64,000 nucleotides of DNA from Certhia americana (Eukaryota > Chordata > Aves > Passeriformes > Certhiidae), in the NCBI GenBank assembly GCA_018697195.1, contig CM031861.1:3809963-3873962 (forward strand). Direction: 5' to 3'. Of this stretch, positions 15,001 to 29,400 are shown piece after piece (positions within the stretch are counted from its first letter, which is position 1; the number at the start of each line of letters is the position of its first letter). Made by a program: the position numbers and the translations under genes. The notes beneath the pieces were generated by a model. The model was given only the letters and a program-made list of their open reading frames with translations. It did no database searches and was not told the DNA's origin.

Positions 15001-17394
15001 TACATATGAGAAAAGTAATGTTTGTTCTGACTTCAGGAAAAGCAGTTCATATAAATATATTTTTCAATCTTCACCATCTTGTGTGGCTTAAGCTTTTTCC
15101 ATTTATAAATTAAATGATGACTGCTTGATTCAAGAATTGCATACTATAATATGATTGAAAGAAAATATTTAATCATAGGTGTTTTGACACTAGTAAAAAA
15201 TCAGTCAACACATTAGTTGATTATATTAATCTTCTTTCCTCTACAGTACCTGCAGGTGTCTAATAGAATGTAAAACTGTGGTTTTAAGTGAAGACCAAGT
15301 GAAGAAAAAAAGACTTAAGAAATATTTTAACCGTTATAAGTGAAAGCGATTCCTGAACACATGGTAGGCAAATTATTGCTCTACCTTTTCAAAACAACAG
15401 GAACTTCAGCAATAACTTCATCTGAAGGGAGGTGGGAGGTGAACATCGCTAGGAATGGTTCATCCCTTGGGTCCCTTGGTTTGTCTTTGTTACTAAGGGC
15501 ATATGTCTGCACAGTGATTCTAGGCAAGGTTTTAAAGTTTAGGGGAAGGAGGGGGCAAAGAAAAAAAAAAAGCTTAATAAAGTATTAGCATGACAATAAG
15601 TGAGTCTGCTGGAAACACCAAAGTTGCATTGTCAGCGGGTGACATTCATAAATTGCAAGTTAAAAGCACTGGAAGTTTTTTTGATATCAGAAAAATAAGG
15701 TGATTGGTGTCTGCCGTTGTCAGCAGTATGGCTTATCTTCACTATTTTCCCTTTTGTTGGCTGAGATGATCTGTGTAATTCTTCTCTCACATAGCCTTGA
15801 GAATGGAGAACAGAAGGAAAGCCAGAAAATCAAGGGAGGGGAAGCTTTCTTGGAGTGATGTGTTTCAACCCTCTCCCCTCCTCCCCTGCCACTGGTGGTA
15901 TCTAACAATACAATAATGCAAATCTTCTAGAAATGATAGTTGAGAATGGGTGCACTCAAAAATAATGCATTATATAAAATTATTTTTCAAAATAACATGG
16001 GTTTAGAATTGCTTTTTCCTCAAAAGTTGACTTAATCACTATGTGCAGTCTTCTGTAGAAAAGAGCTGAGCTAAGGCAAGTGCACTATTGGTCAATTTGA
16101 CATCAAAAATTCTCATTCCAGTGTTTTTATTTTTTCATAGCATAAAAATGTTCTTACATGCAGAGAGATCTATAGCTGATATTTTCCTTTGTCTTTTCCT
16201 TCCTCTTTCCCTTGGTAATTAGATTGGATTAGGCTATTTCTGGGTATAAAATTTCTAAATTGCAGAAAGAAGTCTAGCTTATATTTTTCACTTTAGGCTA
16301 CGTTTGCAGCTAGGAAAGGAGGCACATGCCCACTCCTGGCTGCCTTTTCAGGGAGTACAAGGCTCAGTGTCTTGGCTGGAAGAGGGGTTTGACCATCTCA
16401 TCGTGACCCATTTTACTCTGCTTTTGACACTAAAATGACATTCAGTGTTACTGACTTCTTTCCCAAAAACATTGGGTGGTCCCTCAGTTGTGCCATTCTA
16501 AGTAAAGTTAGATATAGGAGTGACTGGTTTAAGTCTAAAGTGTGCTTTGCTGTGATATATTTAGAGCTGGGTTTAATATAGATTTTGGGAAAAGAAATAG
16601 AGTTAATGAAAGCCTGATTCTGGAGTTCAGTGACTCTACAGTCACGGAACAGCTACTTACTTACCTGTTTAAAAATTACTCTTCTGTTGCACAATTATTT
16701 TGTTTCTCAAGGGAAGGCGTGCTGTTTCTCAGGAGAACACTGTACCCCAGGTGTTACTGTGGTTGCCATGGCAGTTTGCTAGCAAGCAATCTCTTAAATA
16801 TGTTACTACTGGCAAAGAAATGGTGTCTTTTTGATCTTTTTTGCCAGATGCTCATTTTGGAGAACACTCTACGCAGGATGGGTTGAATTTTTGGAATAAA
16901 ATGTCCTTTCCTGTCCCCTGAAATGTCATTACTTTTTAACAAATAATTCTTGAGCTAGTGTCACTTTAAAAAAAATAATAATATAAACAATAAACCTCCT
17001 ACTGTCTTTCAGCCTCCTTTTAGTTGTTGTTTTGGCAACTGATACACAAGTGTGATTGAGCCTTGCTGGCTTTGCTTACATAATCCTACTCAGAAATGAA
17101 TTTTCAAAAATGTGCTTTGCTTATTGAGAATACCTGCTTTAATTCTATTTGGAATCTGTCCTTCTTTCCTTGTCAGGTTCTGGGATGTAAAGCAGAACAG
17201 CCTGTGTGCCTCAGTGTTTGTGTATGGAGAGAGGGTGGGTAGGAGGACACAGGAGCTACTTGCTTTTTAAAAACTGATTCTGTCGGGTTGGTTTTTTTAT
17301 TATTTTTGGGGTTTTTTTGTTTTGTTTATATTTTCTGAGCAGCCCAAAGAGTGTTATGGTTTGGTTGGTTGGGTTTGGGGGTTGTGGGTTTTTT

Positions 17395-17454
<60 letters not shown>

Positions 17455-20400
17455 GTTTGTTTGTTTGTGGGTTTTTTGTTGTTGTTTGTTTGTGTTTTTT
17501 TCTGGTTTTGTTTTAGAAGAATTTTCTTCAGGCAAGAGTCTTGGGTAGTGCTGTGACTTAATAAGCAAAGGAAAAGATGTGGGGATGTCTTTTGACAAGG
17601 AAGATACTGGTGTGCTTCACACCTAAGCATCCAATATAATGGAATACAAATGAAAGGACTTTAGGCTAAACTGTACCTTTAGGCACTCGTCTGAACAAGA
17701 AGTGCTGCTTAAACTGAACAGCTCAGGATTATCAAGAGGTGTCTGGCCCGGGGACCTCTCCCTCCCCCTGAGACCTTGTTCCCGTGTTGCAGGGCTCTGC
17801 AAGCAGCAGGGAAGTGGTGACACACTTGCAGCAGATTGTGAGGGCTGTGCTGGCTCCTGTGGAAAGCCCGAGCAGTCATTGTCTCTGCACATCCTCCACA
17901 TTTCTAGTCCACCTGCTCTGGGTGGGAAGGTGTTGGCATCTATTGCATGAGAGGATTTATTATGACATACAGCATAAGGAAAAGTCACAGTCAAGCCCTT
18001 AAGCAAGGTTTGCTTTAGCTACTCACATTTAAAAATTTTTTTTTTTTATGAAGGCTGTAGTGAAACTTATTCAGAAGGTTATTCTAATCCTGTTCTGTAA
18101 TATGAAAATAAAGGTGTAATTTAAAACAAATGACTCGCCAGACATTGAACACCTAGTGAGGTTGTGCTAGTCCCAAGTGCAGAGGGTCATCAAATCAAAT
18201 ATTGTGGCTGAATTTTTGAAGTGCTTGGATAATTTTATGACCAATAGTAGCATTTGTAGTTATGAAAGGTAAGATAAAGATCATCAGCTCTCATGCTTCA
18301 AGGCATAAGGTAATCACTGCAGCGTTACAGGAGGGATATTTCCCTGCTGAGCAGCATTACACAGTTGGTTATGTACATTATGAGGTGTGTTCTTTCCTTT
18401 GATATAAGCCATTAGCCAAAAAGGTGACACTTGATGGCTGAGCAGGTTATTGAGACAAACCTTACATCAGCTGCCAAGGGGATCTATTTCTGTGTGAGAG
18501 GGTTCTGATGCATCACATAACCCAAGCTGCTGCTTGGAGGAACGTGTATCACTTAAAAACATTGAATGGGTTCCCTTTTTGTGCTCAGTAACTCTTGAGC
18601 TGCTGTGAGAGGCTTCTTGTTACCACATGTGTGCAGGGTTGTTTGTTGCCTGTGTAGCTGGTGCTCGCTCCTGCCTTGCCCCTGCTTGGAGGCAGGATCA
18701 CAGCCAGCCTGCAGGTGTGCACTTCACAGTTCCACTGTGCTGGCAGCACACCCCTGGGCTCAGGAGCCACAGCTGGGTTCTGGCTGTGCACATAAAAGTT
18801 ACTTTCCTGTTCTTATGATCCCCTTAGAAACCCTTTTCTGGGCATACTTACAGTTTTGCTTTAAAAACAGGTGATCAGGAATCACCCCGCTATTTCAGAT
18901 GAGATCTGTGTAGTCCTCTGAGTTGACTGAAAATGTCTGATATTCCCCGAAATTAATTAGACCTTTTTACAGCTGGTAAATAACAAATAGGTACCTCTTA
19001 ATCATTCTATCCACCAGCTTTCTTCTCTTCTGTTTCTTCAATCTGATGAACCTCCAGTTTAAAGCAGAAATCCTCATTCATTTGTCTTGTCATGATGTAC
19101 TTTTTGCTTTTAAACTTCATCCTATTCAGTTTTCTACCTCACAAGGTCATCTCATTCTCTCTGTGTGATGATCTTGTCCTCTTCCACGCTCATAATTATA
19201 TCATCTTTGCGTTTCATAATCCAGTCCTTGGATCAAGGTTGCTAATGAATGTATTAAGCAGGATCCATCCCAAGACTGGTTCCTGAGAAATAGTAATATT
19301 TCTCCATCTTTAGAACTGCTTTTTTTTCCACTATATACTCTTGTAGTGCCTCCCATAGACAGTTTTCTATCCATATTATGATGTATTCTTATATTGCTCC
19401 TCATTGTCTGCCTTTTAAATAAAGATTTCTTAAAGAACACTGCCAGATGCTTAATTCAAACATAGATGTATTAGTTGCTCTTATATTGCCCTTGTCTAAG
19501 TAGTCATCTGTCTTACTAAGAAACTCATCATGTCTCTCAGGTGATCTATTAGTAATGAAAATATATTTCTTTTTATGCTGCTTCAAGCCTACCTCCATGC
19601 CCTCGATTACTGCCTCTTCCAAAGTCTGCTGTAGTCAGTGTCAAAATCACATGAATATGTGTTTATCACTTCTCCTTTCTTAGAGTGCATCACCTATATT
19701 TAGTATTCCCCAGTGCTACTTTTGCTTTAGCACTCGTGATCAGGGATGCCCAAAGAACAAAGTTTTTGAGTGAAGGTTTATGAAACTGATTGGTATACTG
19801 AGAAAACTTTAGTTTCCATTAGGTTATAAATTCCATTAAAAAACTTGCCAGTGAATTTGTATTTTTATCTCCTGGCTCTTTCAGTATGCTGCAAACGTTC
19901 CTGCCCTTGTGACAATGTTCTTAAGAGAAAATGGAACGTTTGTCCAGGTTTGGGGGTACCCAGTTAACTTTTCATTGAATTTGTATGAGAATAGGAGTCC
20001 TTAACTAATTCTTCTCTGTATTTTAATCCCTCTCTTCTACTTAGGTGAAACGAGCCTTCCACAGTTGAGTCTGTTTTCCTTTGAAAGATTGAGCTGAGGT
20101 GCTATTTTTACTGTGTGGCTAATTTAGGACACCTGCCTTACCTTGTTAATCAATCTCTCTTTTTTCTGTCTTTGTAAGTTTTTTGCTTACTCCTGATATC
20201 TTCTTTGAAGTGCTTCTTATCCTTGCTGTTCTTTTTTTAATTTCCTTCCAAACAGTCCCAGCCTTTTGTTAAAGTTACATCTTTATATGCTTGAGCTCAG
20301 TGTAGGATTATCAGTTGTGTTAAATTCCTTATGCACTCAGAGCTGGCTCTGTTGAATGCCAGACCTTCTTTGTAGGCTTATTTTTATATATAAATTGTTG

Positions 20401-23400
20401 TATATCAACTTGTCAAAAGATGAGTTGGTCACAGTAATTTAATTTCTTAATTTAACCAGATTTTCTGTAGGGTCATTGTTGCTTTTAAATTCTTCACGCC
20501 AGTGTTCTCTGCAGTGAGGCTCAGCTGTGGCTGGAGGTAAAGAACAAGCCTGAAGACTTTACATCATGGGTTAAAAAATTGCAAACTGACATTAGAAAAA
20601 TCCCTATAAAAAAAGATGAGGTTTTCAGTCTGTTCTTGTCTTTTGATTTACTCCCCAGTCAATAGGATATGATGACAGGATTAATTACTTCAGGCTTCAT
20701 ATACATTATATAGCTTTCTGTTTTCTACTCTTTATTTCTGAGATTGATGACTGTCTGATGTTATAACTTTTAATAAGGCGTTTTATTTGATTTAGAACTG
20801 TCTTCATTTTTGTTTCAGATTTATAACTGTAGTTAATCAAATTTTATTGCATTTTACTTAACTTTAAAATAATTTTTAGTAATGAGATTACGTATTTTTA
20901 AATTTTGGATGTGCAAAAGAACCTCTTTGGTTGAACCACCTGCAGTTTTAAAGAGAGACATCACATATGTAATGGACATGCATTTTAGTGCTGAAACACA
21001 TCATAAAAATGAGATAAGTGAGGAGAAATGATATACAGACCTATTTGATGCGCTGCTAAAGTAGAAAAAAGATTTATAATGGGATCTTTCTGTGTCATTA
21101 TTGTATCCACAATCAAATTATTTGACTTGTTACAATTCTAGTTCTTCTGTGGAAGGCCATGACTAACCAGGGTGTAACAACTCTATGCCTATGATGTGTG
21201 ATTTTTGTTTCCTGTTGTAAAACATGCCAAACCCTATTGAAGTTGCAGTTTGAAAATCAGTTGTAAATTGTTGTCATACAAGTGTGGCAAAAAGAAAAAA
21301 ATCCCCATTGGTTCTTCTTAACCTTTTAAGTTAATTGCCTGCCTAAGAGAGCTCATTCCCAGAACCAGGACAGATCTTTTTCACATTGCATGCTGGTGAC
21401 CCAACATACTGTTCCGTTCATATATTTTTTGAAGTTTTCCTTAAAAATTCTGATTTTTCTGCCTATATTTTTTGACGTTCTCCTCATAAATTCTGATTTT
21501 TCTGACTGAGGTTGTGTATCATATGAAGTGTATGTACAAAGGTTTTTGTGTGTAAGTTTGTCACAGTTTTTCTGTGTATGTCTTGTGTTTTGAAGACTGA
21601 GTTAGTGACAAACTCTACATCTAAAATGCATTCTGAAATGAAATATGTAATACAGTTCTAGAGGAATGCCTGATCATAGGAATTGCCCAAGTACCCTACA
21701 TTGACCTGCTCAAGGTAATTTAAATAGTCACATTTTAGGCATTAGATTTAGAGAATGTCTTATGTTTTTGACTAACACTCTTAGCTGTAGATTGGACAAG
21801 AGGGAGAAGAATATAGGGGCAAGATTTCCTGTGGAGATAGGCTCAGGTTGAAGGGAAGAAAGGGGTAGCTCAATATTCTAAGAGAAATTATTGTCAAATT
21901 TAGTAAAAGCTCACTGATGGTGCAAGCAGTGTAATGTGCAGGTTGGGGGGATCAGAGAGACTGGAATGTTGGCTGAGTCTGTGGGCTCAAAAACAATCAG
22001 CTCCTGGGAGAGAAATAATAACTAAAAGATCACCTGAATAACATGTGCTTCTGAAAAGCTGTAATTTGGTGTCATGAGAAGGAACAACACCCCACTTCTA
22101 GTAGTGGTGGTTATAAATTTCTTTTTTTTTTAACAATTTGAGTCATGTTTGTTTACTTGTATAAAACCTGTTGGGGATCCATATATTCGCATTGGAGTTA
22201 GTATCTCTAAAGGTATCCGAAAACGTATCTCAAGCTGCTACATTTTAAGTAATTCTACAGAAGCAGTAGTCAGTGTTTGGGCTGTTTATAGAGTAATTAA
22301 CAAGTAACTAAGATGCTAGGAAATACATAGAAGTGGGATGAAGAGTTGCAAATGTTTGGGGAGAGCTGTAAAGCAGATTAAAAAATCCCAAGAGAGGAAG
22401 CACACAACCTCAAACATGATATTGATGTTGCCTCTATTTATGCTTCTCCAAATTCTGATTGGGATGGTCTTCTGGAGGGAGAGACCTACGTTCAGACCTT
22501 TCCCTGAAATCTTCTCTGTGTGGCACTTGTTCCCTTGCAATGCAGGGCTGAAAAGTGCTATTTCAGAAATACCACACTCTTCAAAAAGGATTTTCTTCAT
22601 ATTAACTCAGCTCTGCTTTCTTAATTTGTTGTAAATTAATGAATATTTTCTGGTAAGTCAAAACTGTATTTTTTGTCATGTGATCTATTTATTTAAAGTA
22701 AAAACAGGTCATCAGTCCCTGATAAATACCTCCCAAAAACCCGGTGAATGACTTCTAGTACTGGATTTACTTGTTTTTTTTTTGATTTGTGAGTAAGTCA
22801 GATTCTGTGACCTCTCTGTTCCTGAAAAGCTGCCTGTTCTGCATACCCAATCTCCTGCTTTTCTTGTACCAAATTTGTCTGCTTTCATTCCTTAGGGAGA
22901 AACTCCCGAGTTGTATCTGTGGTCTTTTGAAAGCTCTCTAAAATACTTAGGAGTCTGAAAATGACTGACAATCTCACTGTTCCTAACAGTACAAACTGGG
23001 AATATCAGCTTGGTAGGGAATAAATGCTTTTTCATTGTGCCTGTATTTAGCCTCTGCATTTTCTCTCTTCTTTTTCATGAATGCTTTTGGCATAGCTAAC
23101 TGATAAGAAGAAATTAGTCTGACATAATGATCTTTTCACACTTTATTGCCACAGCTATAGTTCCACATGCTACAGTGGACTGTGAACCTTACAACCTCTG
23201 AAGAAAAGCTGTGGAAACACACAGCTGGAAATAAAGCAGGATTCTCCTGCTCACTGACCACTGTCATATGCGTATAGTGGCATTTATCTAGAAGGATTAA
23301 GTAAGAGTAGGTCAGTATTCTAAACATAAATGGCTGTCAGCTTAAGAATTTGAGAATTTTCCAGCTGTGAAGAGAGAAATTTCCCCCATCTGTCTTCGCC

Positions 23401-26400
23401 ACTGAGAAAAAGCAATAATAGCAGTGCATGAGCATGAAGGACTGGATAGTGTTGAGGCTTTTAGTCTTGACCTCCCTCTTTTTATATAAATGAGCACAGT
23501 TTTTTCTTTCAGAGGCTGATGGTGGAAATGGCATCTGAAGACTGAAGCAAATGCACTTTACCAAAGGACTGGTCATTGTATGTGATACAGTCTCACAGTG
23601 TAAAAAACCATTTGTTGATGTGCTTTCAGAAGCTGTCACTTCCTCTGAGACATTGCAGGAGGGGTATCTCTCTGAGCTCTAGGGTTGAGACACTTGGGCA
23701 GGGACAGACTGATGTTCAAAAGTGCTTTTACTGTCTGTGGTGGTAGTCTAGGGTCTTGTCAGACATCAGGGGAGACTTATTTCTGAAGCAACTCTTTGAT
23801 TCTGTGTGTAAGTTGCCTTTTCTCTCTCTCGAATTTGGAAGGAGTTAGCCTAATTTTCTCCTCTGTTGTCTGGGACACTATGTTTTGTTAGGCTGTTCCT
23901 GGTGGTTTCCAAAGGAATCTGGTGGCCTGCAGCCTCTCCTGCTATCATGGCCCCAGGGCTCTTTGGTGGTGAGGGAATTGAGGATGTGGCTGATGAGGTG
24001 AGGCAGGAGAAAGGGCAGCTATGGCCATGCTGCTCCTCTCGTTTCAGGCTGGACAGAACATCCCAGCCAAGGTGGGGTTCAGCTGGTCCCCACGTGTTGC
24101 AGTCTAGGCAGGCTGTCAGATCCCTGTCTGGGAGGGCTCTGCTCCTGTGAATGGCATTTGCAAGGGTACTCACATTGCCAGGGCTTCCTTTATTTGTTGT
24201 GGGAATGGTGGCTAGTGGGTTTGTTGCTACACTTTGTCTTATGTTCCTTTGTTTTCTGCTGTGTCTCTGCTGGTTGGGGCAAACAGGAGGCTCATGGCAG
24301 TGAACCAAATATTCTTTGGATTGTGCAGATTTTCTCTCCAATGATGTAGTGAGATTATTTTATATTTAATGGTATAACTAAGATACCAAACCCCAGACTG
24401 TGCACATCTTGGCTTGCCTTTGTGGGTGTAATACACTGCAGGTGATAGTTGTTCAGGTCCTATGCTGACCTAACATCTCTAGTTGGATGGATATTGCCAT
24501 CCATCTGGATGGAGGATGCCATGCTGGGGAGCCTGTCTTTTTCCAGAGACCATCATTGATTTGTTCTGCAGCCATCTGTGCCCCTTGCCATGGCAGGCTT
24601 CATTTCTTTGTCATTTCTTGTTCATTTCTTTAGTTTCTCTACTCTTCCTTTTACTTTCAGACACAAAACTGCTTACAATTACCTCAGCTGAAACTAAGAC
24701 AATTATATCTGTCCAAAAGTGCTTTTGAGTTAAGGAATGTCTTCTGTGGTTTATGGTTAATTCAGAAGTCTAGCAGTCAGAGAGACTATTCTTTCAAGCC
24801 ACAATACACATTTCTTCATATTGTACATCAGCTTGCGTCAACGGCTATTGTCAAACCATCAATGTCTTTATGTCTTCAGGATGTCTGGGCCTTTTGGGTG
24901 GGTTGTAAAACATCAACTATCAGTATTTATTTACACAGACACCAGATAAAATGGCAGATTAAAAGCAACATTGATGAGTTGCAACACTGACAGCAGAGAA
25001 CAGCCATGGAGAGATGCTGTCACTAGAAGAAAAAAATATTTTTTCAAAGCAGTAATAAGCTGGCTATACCTAAGGGAAATTTGGTAAGAAATATGATTCA
25101 CTTTGGTCACCTCGGAAACAAGCTGTTCATGTTATTAGATATTTGAATTATTATTATTAAAATATTTTGTTATTACATCAATAACATGGTTAATCAGATG
25201 TTTTAATACATTATAATATAACATGCTAAATTTATGACATAGAACCAAATACAGATTTTAGCATATGGATAATGATACCCTGGGTAAGCTCTTGGTATTT
25301 ACTAGCCAAGTCTTAAGAACTGCCTGTGACTGAATGAAGTTGGATGCTTTTGAATTTTTATCTGCCTTGTGGTAGTGCCTGTCTTTTGTTACTGATTTCT
25401 GATTTAATTATACATCTGTGCTTAGGATGCTCAGACAGAGACTTCAGGGGTTTAAAGTGTTAAAGGATGCCTTTATTTAAGATGAACACAGCATGCTCAG
25501 GGAACATAGCCCCTCCTGGATCTGCATGGGGGAACTAGGGATTGTTTTATTTTGAATTTTTATATATGGATATGTGCACGAACACAGTGTTCTGAAACAG
25601 TATGGATGTCAAATATTTGGGAGTTTACCAGCTGCAGATGTTCTAGTGCACCTCACGAGCTGGGTCTTGTCCTTAAGCCAAGGAAAATATCCTGTACCCA
25701 TCATGCATGATGAGGTGTCTTCCTTTTATTTTAAGTAATAGCACATTTATGGGGGATTTATCAAAATACAAGAATCTAGTACCTATTGGAAAACATCAAG
25801 AAGACTTGTATAACCTAGAATCAGTGCCAGTTGTATGCTATGTAATTGTATTTTTAAGAAATTCATGTCTGTCTTCTTTTGTTTGGGAAGTCTTTATGTA
25901 GACTACGTAGACCTAAAAGTAACTCAAAGACAGTGATTTCACTATTCCTGTATGTTTTTTTTCCCTTCATGCTTTCTCTAAAACTGTTTAAACAGCTTTG
26001 GGATAGTTTTACAAGGTCAAAGCAGCATATGATTTTACTCTTCCAAAATCTTTGTGATGATTCAGAAGCAGAGTTTGGAGCATGTGGGTTAGGAAATGTA
26101 AAATTAATAAATAGAAAGCTATTCAGAAAGCACTCCAAAAATGATGAACAGCTTGTAGAAACTGATTTATGAGGCAAGAACGGAAGTTAGATAAGTAGAG
26201 GTTGGTTGAATGGATGGACTGAACATGTCTTCAAATCTGTGCATGAGCAATCAGAGGAGCTTTTTGTGCATTCAGGGTTGGGGACTAGACAAAAGAGGTG
26301 GTTTAGGGCTGTCAAGATAAAAAGAGGGAAGAACTACGGAACAAAGTTGTGAAGATTTGTGAGACACTGGAAGGTAAATAGAAACAGATTGTTAAAGAGA

Positions 26401-29400
26401 AAATATATGTATTCACACACTCAGCTTTATTAGGCTGGTCAGTCAATAGATTATTTCACTTCTTTGCTATTAGTGTTTGTGAGAGCACTACAGGAGAATC
26501 AGAAGCTGTTCTTTATTGGAAGAAAGTGGATGACTTTTTTTAAAAAGTCTTTTTTAATCTCAAATATCAATGCTTTGTGAGAAAGCAGCATGTGCTCTGT
26601 GTGCAAGTCTTGTTATTGTGCATTACTAATTCTTCCTTGACATTTATTATACCCAGAAACAGGAATGCAGTCTAGATCCAAGTCAGTCCTTTCCTTTGAT
26701 TTCACTGAACATCAAATGTATTGACTCAAAAAAGTTGGCAGCTGTGTTAAATGATGGTTTATGACTCAAAAGGTTGCAGTACCTCGCTCACCTTAATGAA
26801 AAACAATGCTTAATTAATTAAAATTGCACCTCTCAGCTGTTAAATGACAGCTACTAGCACCATTCTTAAGGGCTTTAGTGGAGTGGAAACTTGAAAAATC
26901 TTGATTTTGCCTTACCATAACAAATGTGTCTTTGAGTCTTCATTATTTAGTACATAAGACATAACAAATGTGGTGATAAAATTGCAAAAGGAAATAAAAT
27001 TCTTAGTGTACAATAAGTAAATTAAGTGGGTCGACCTTGGCTACCTGCCAGGTGACTGCCAGACTGCTTTATCACTCCCTTCCTCAACAGCACAGGAGAG
27101 AAAATATTACAAAAGGCTCACGGGTCAAGATAAGGACAGGGAGATATCCCTCAGCAATTAACATCATAGGCAAAACAGACTCAGCTTGAGAAAATAAATT
27201 TAATTTACTGCCAGTCAAATCAGAGTAGGATAATAAAAAAATAAAAACCAATTTAAATCATCCATCCTCCCCTTCCCAGTCTGAACTTTGTTCCTGATTC
27301 TTCTACCTCCTTGGCCCAAGCAGTAGAAGAGGATGTGGAATGGGAGTTATGGTCAGTTTACTACGCCTTGTTTCTGCTGTTCTTTCCTCCTCACACTGCT
27401 CCCCTGCTCCAGCTTGGGCCCTTTCCACAGGAGAAAGTCCTTTGTGAGCTGTTCCAGTGTGGGTCCTTCCCATGGGCTGCAGTTCCTTGTGAGCTGCTCC
27501 AGTGTGGGTCCCTTCCATGGGGTCACAAGTCCTGCCACCAAACTTGCTCCCGTGTGGGCTCCTCTCCATGGGAAGACAGGTCCCAGAAGCAGGAGCCTGC
27601 TCCATCGTTGGCTGTCCATGAGGTCACAGCTTCCTTCAGAGCACATCCACATGTTCTGATGTGAGTCTCCTCCACGGGCTGCAGGTGGATCTCTGCATCC
27701 CCATGGATCTCCATGGGCTGCAGGGGAATCTCAGCTCTGGCATCTGGAGCAGCTCCTGCCCCTCCTCCTGCCCTGACCTGGGTGTCTGCAGAGTTGATTC
27801 TCACATGTTCTCAGTCCTCTCTCCCAGCTGCTCTTGTGCATGGCTTTTTACCCTTTCTTAAATGTGCTGCCACAGAGGTTCTGCTGCTGTTGGTGCTGTG
27901 CTCAGCTTTGGTCAGTGATGGGTCTGACCTGGAGCTGGCTGGCCTTGGTTCCATTGAACATGGGGGCAGCTTCTGGCATCCTGTCACAGATCCCACCTCC
28001 TGCCACCAAAACCTTGCCATGCACACCCAATGCAGTAAAAGGAGAGCTTCTTTTCTGCAGAAAGTCATGTAGAATGTATGACAATGGCATAAATTCTGAA
28101 ATTCTCTTTGGATACTTTCTCAGCAGAAGGAGCTGTTCTAACTGTTGGTTTTGAGAAGGATGATAACCTTTGGATTGTGATACAAGGGTATGAACTATTG
28201 TGGAAATGTAATGCTTTGTATTTTTCTCCTTTTTGCAGTCATCTCAGTCTTGTGTCACAGCCCATCAGCAGGAGCTTTAACCTGTCCACGTTGTTCTCTA
28301 ACATGTATGTTAACATCTAGGCCCTTACTTCCCTCTTAAGCTCAGTTTCATCTCTTCTTTTTCCAAACATTAAGGAATTTTCGGGTTTTTTTGTTATCAT
28401 TGTTACTCTCAACCTTTTTGAGGCACCCCCTTTGCTTTCCATCAAAGGGCAGACATTATAAGGAAGGAAATACAGGCAGTGGCTTCTCCCTTCACTTCTG
28501 TTTGCAGCAGTCCTAGAAGTGCTGTTATTCCTCTTGTGGGTAAAGTTGGGGTTTTTGTGGTCTCTACCTTTCTGGAGGTAATTTTTTTGCTGCTGCTGTA
28601 CAGGAAAGCAAAGGATATTTTGAGTAGGGACACATGCACAGAGCACAGATTAGTGGAACAGTGTACCTTAAGTTACTAAAGTAAGAAGTGTGAATTACTT
28701 TTTTTAGCACATTTTTGTCTGGGATTCAAGCTTCATGAAGTAATCTACAGCAACCAGGTGTGTTGGGGGACCAAGTCCCACCAGTGCCTGCTTAGCTCTC
28801 TTGTAGCAGCTATAAATTAATATTTCCCCATTTTGTGCTGGTATAGACATGTTGATCTACACTGACAAGAGATTTGTATTCTCAGAACCTGTCTCATTTA
28901 CAAAAATGGGAACTTTGTTGCAGGAAAAATCTGAGAGACTCTTCAAAGTAGGGTCTTTATTATATAGTCTCATGAATTCTTCGTGGAGTAGGTTTGCTTT
29001 GACAATTACCACTTCATGTTTTTCAAAGTCTCTAGCAGTGGGAGTGTGTTTTCACAGCATCCTGTCTGGCTTTGCTCTGTGGGTGACTTCATGCTGTGTG
29101 GCACAATGTGATGGGGTTACATTGCTGTTAATGAAAAGTGAACAGTAGCTTGAAATATATGTGGAGGGAGGAGAAAGCATTGGAAGCCATTGGGATGAGG
29201 AGTACTTTGCATTGATTTTTGGTATTGACTTTCTATCCACAGCTTGTCCATTTCTGGTGTCTTTATTTTTTTCATCATTTATTCACAACTAATGTAGGAT
29301 GACCAATGAAATCAGGTCAGAATTTGCTTCTTAATCAAGATGGTGAAAACTGCATTAGATATGTATAGAAATTTCCATCTTTATATTGATAATGGAATCT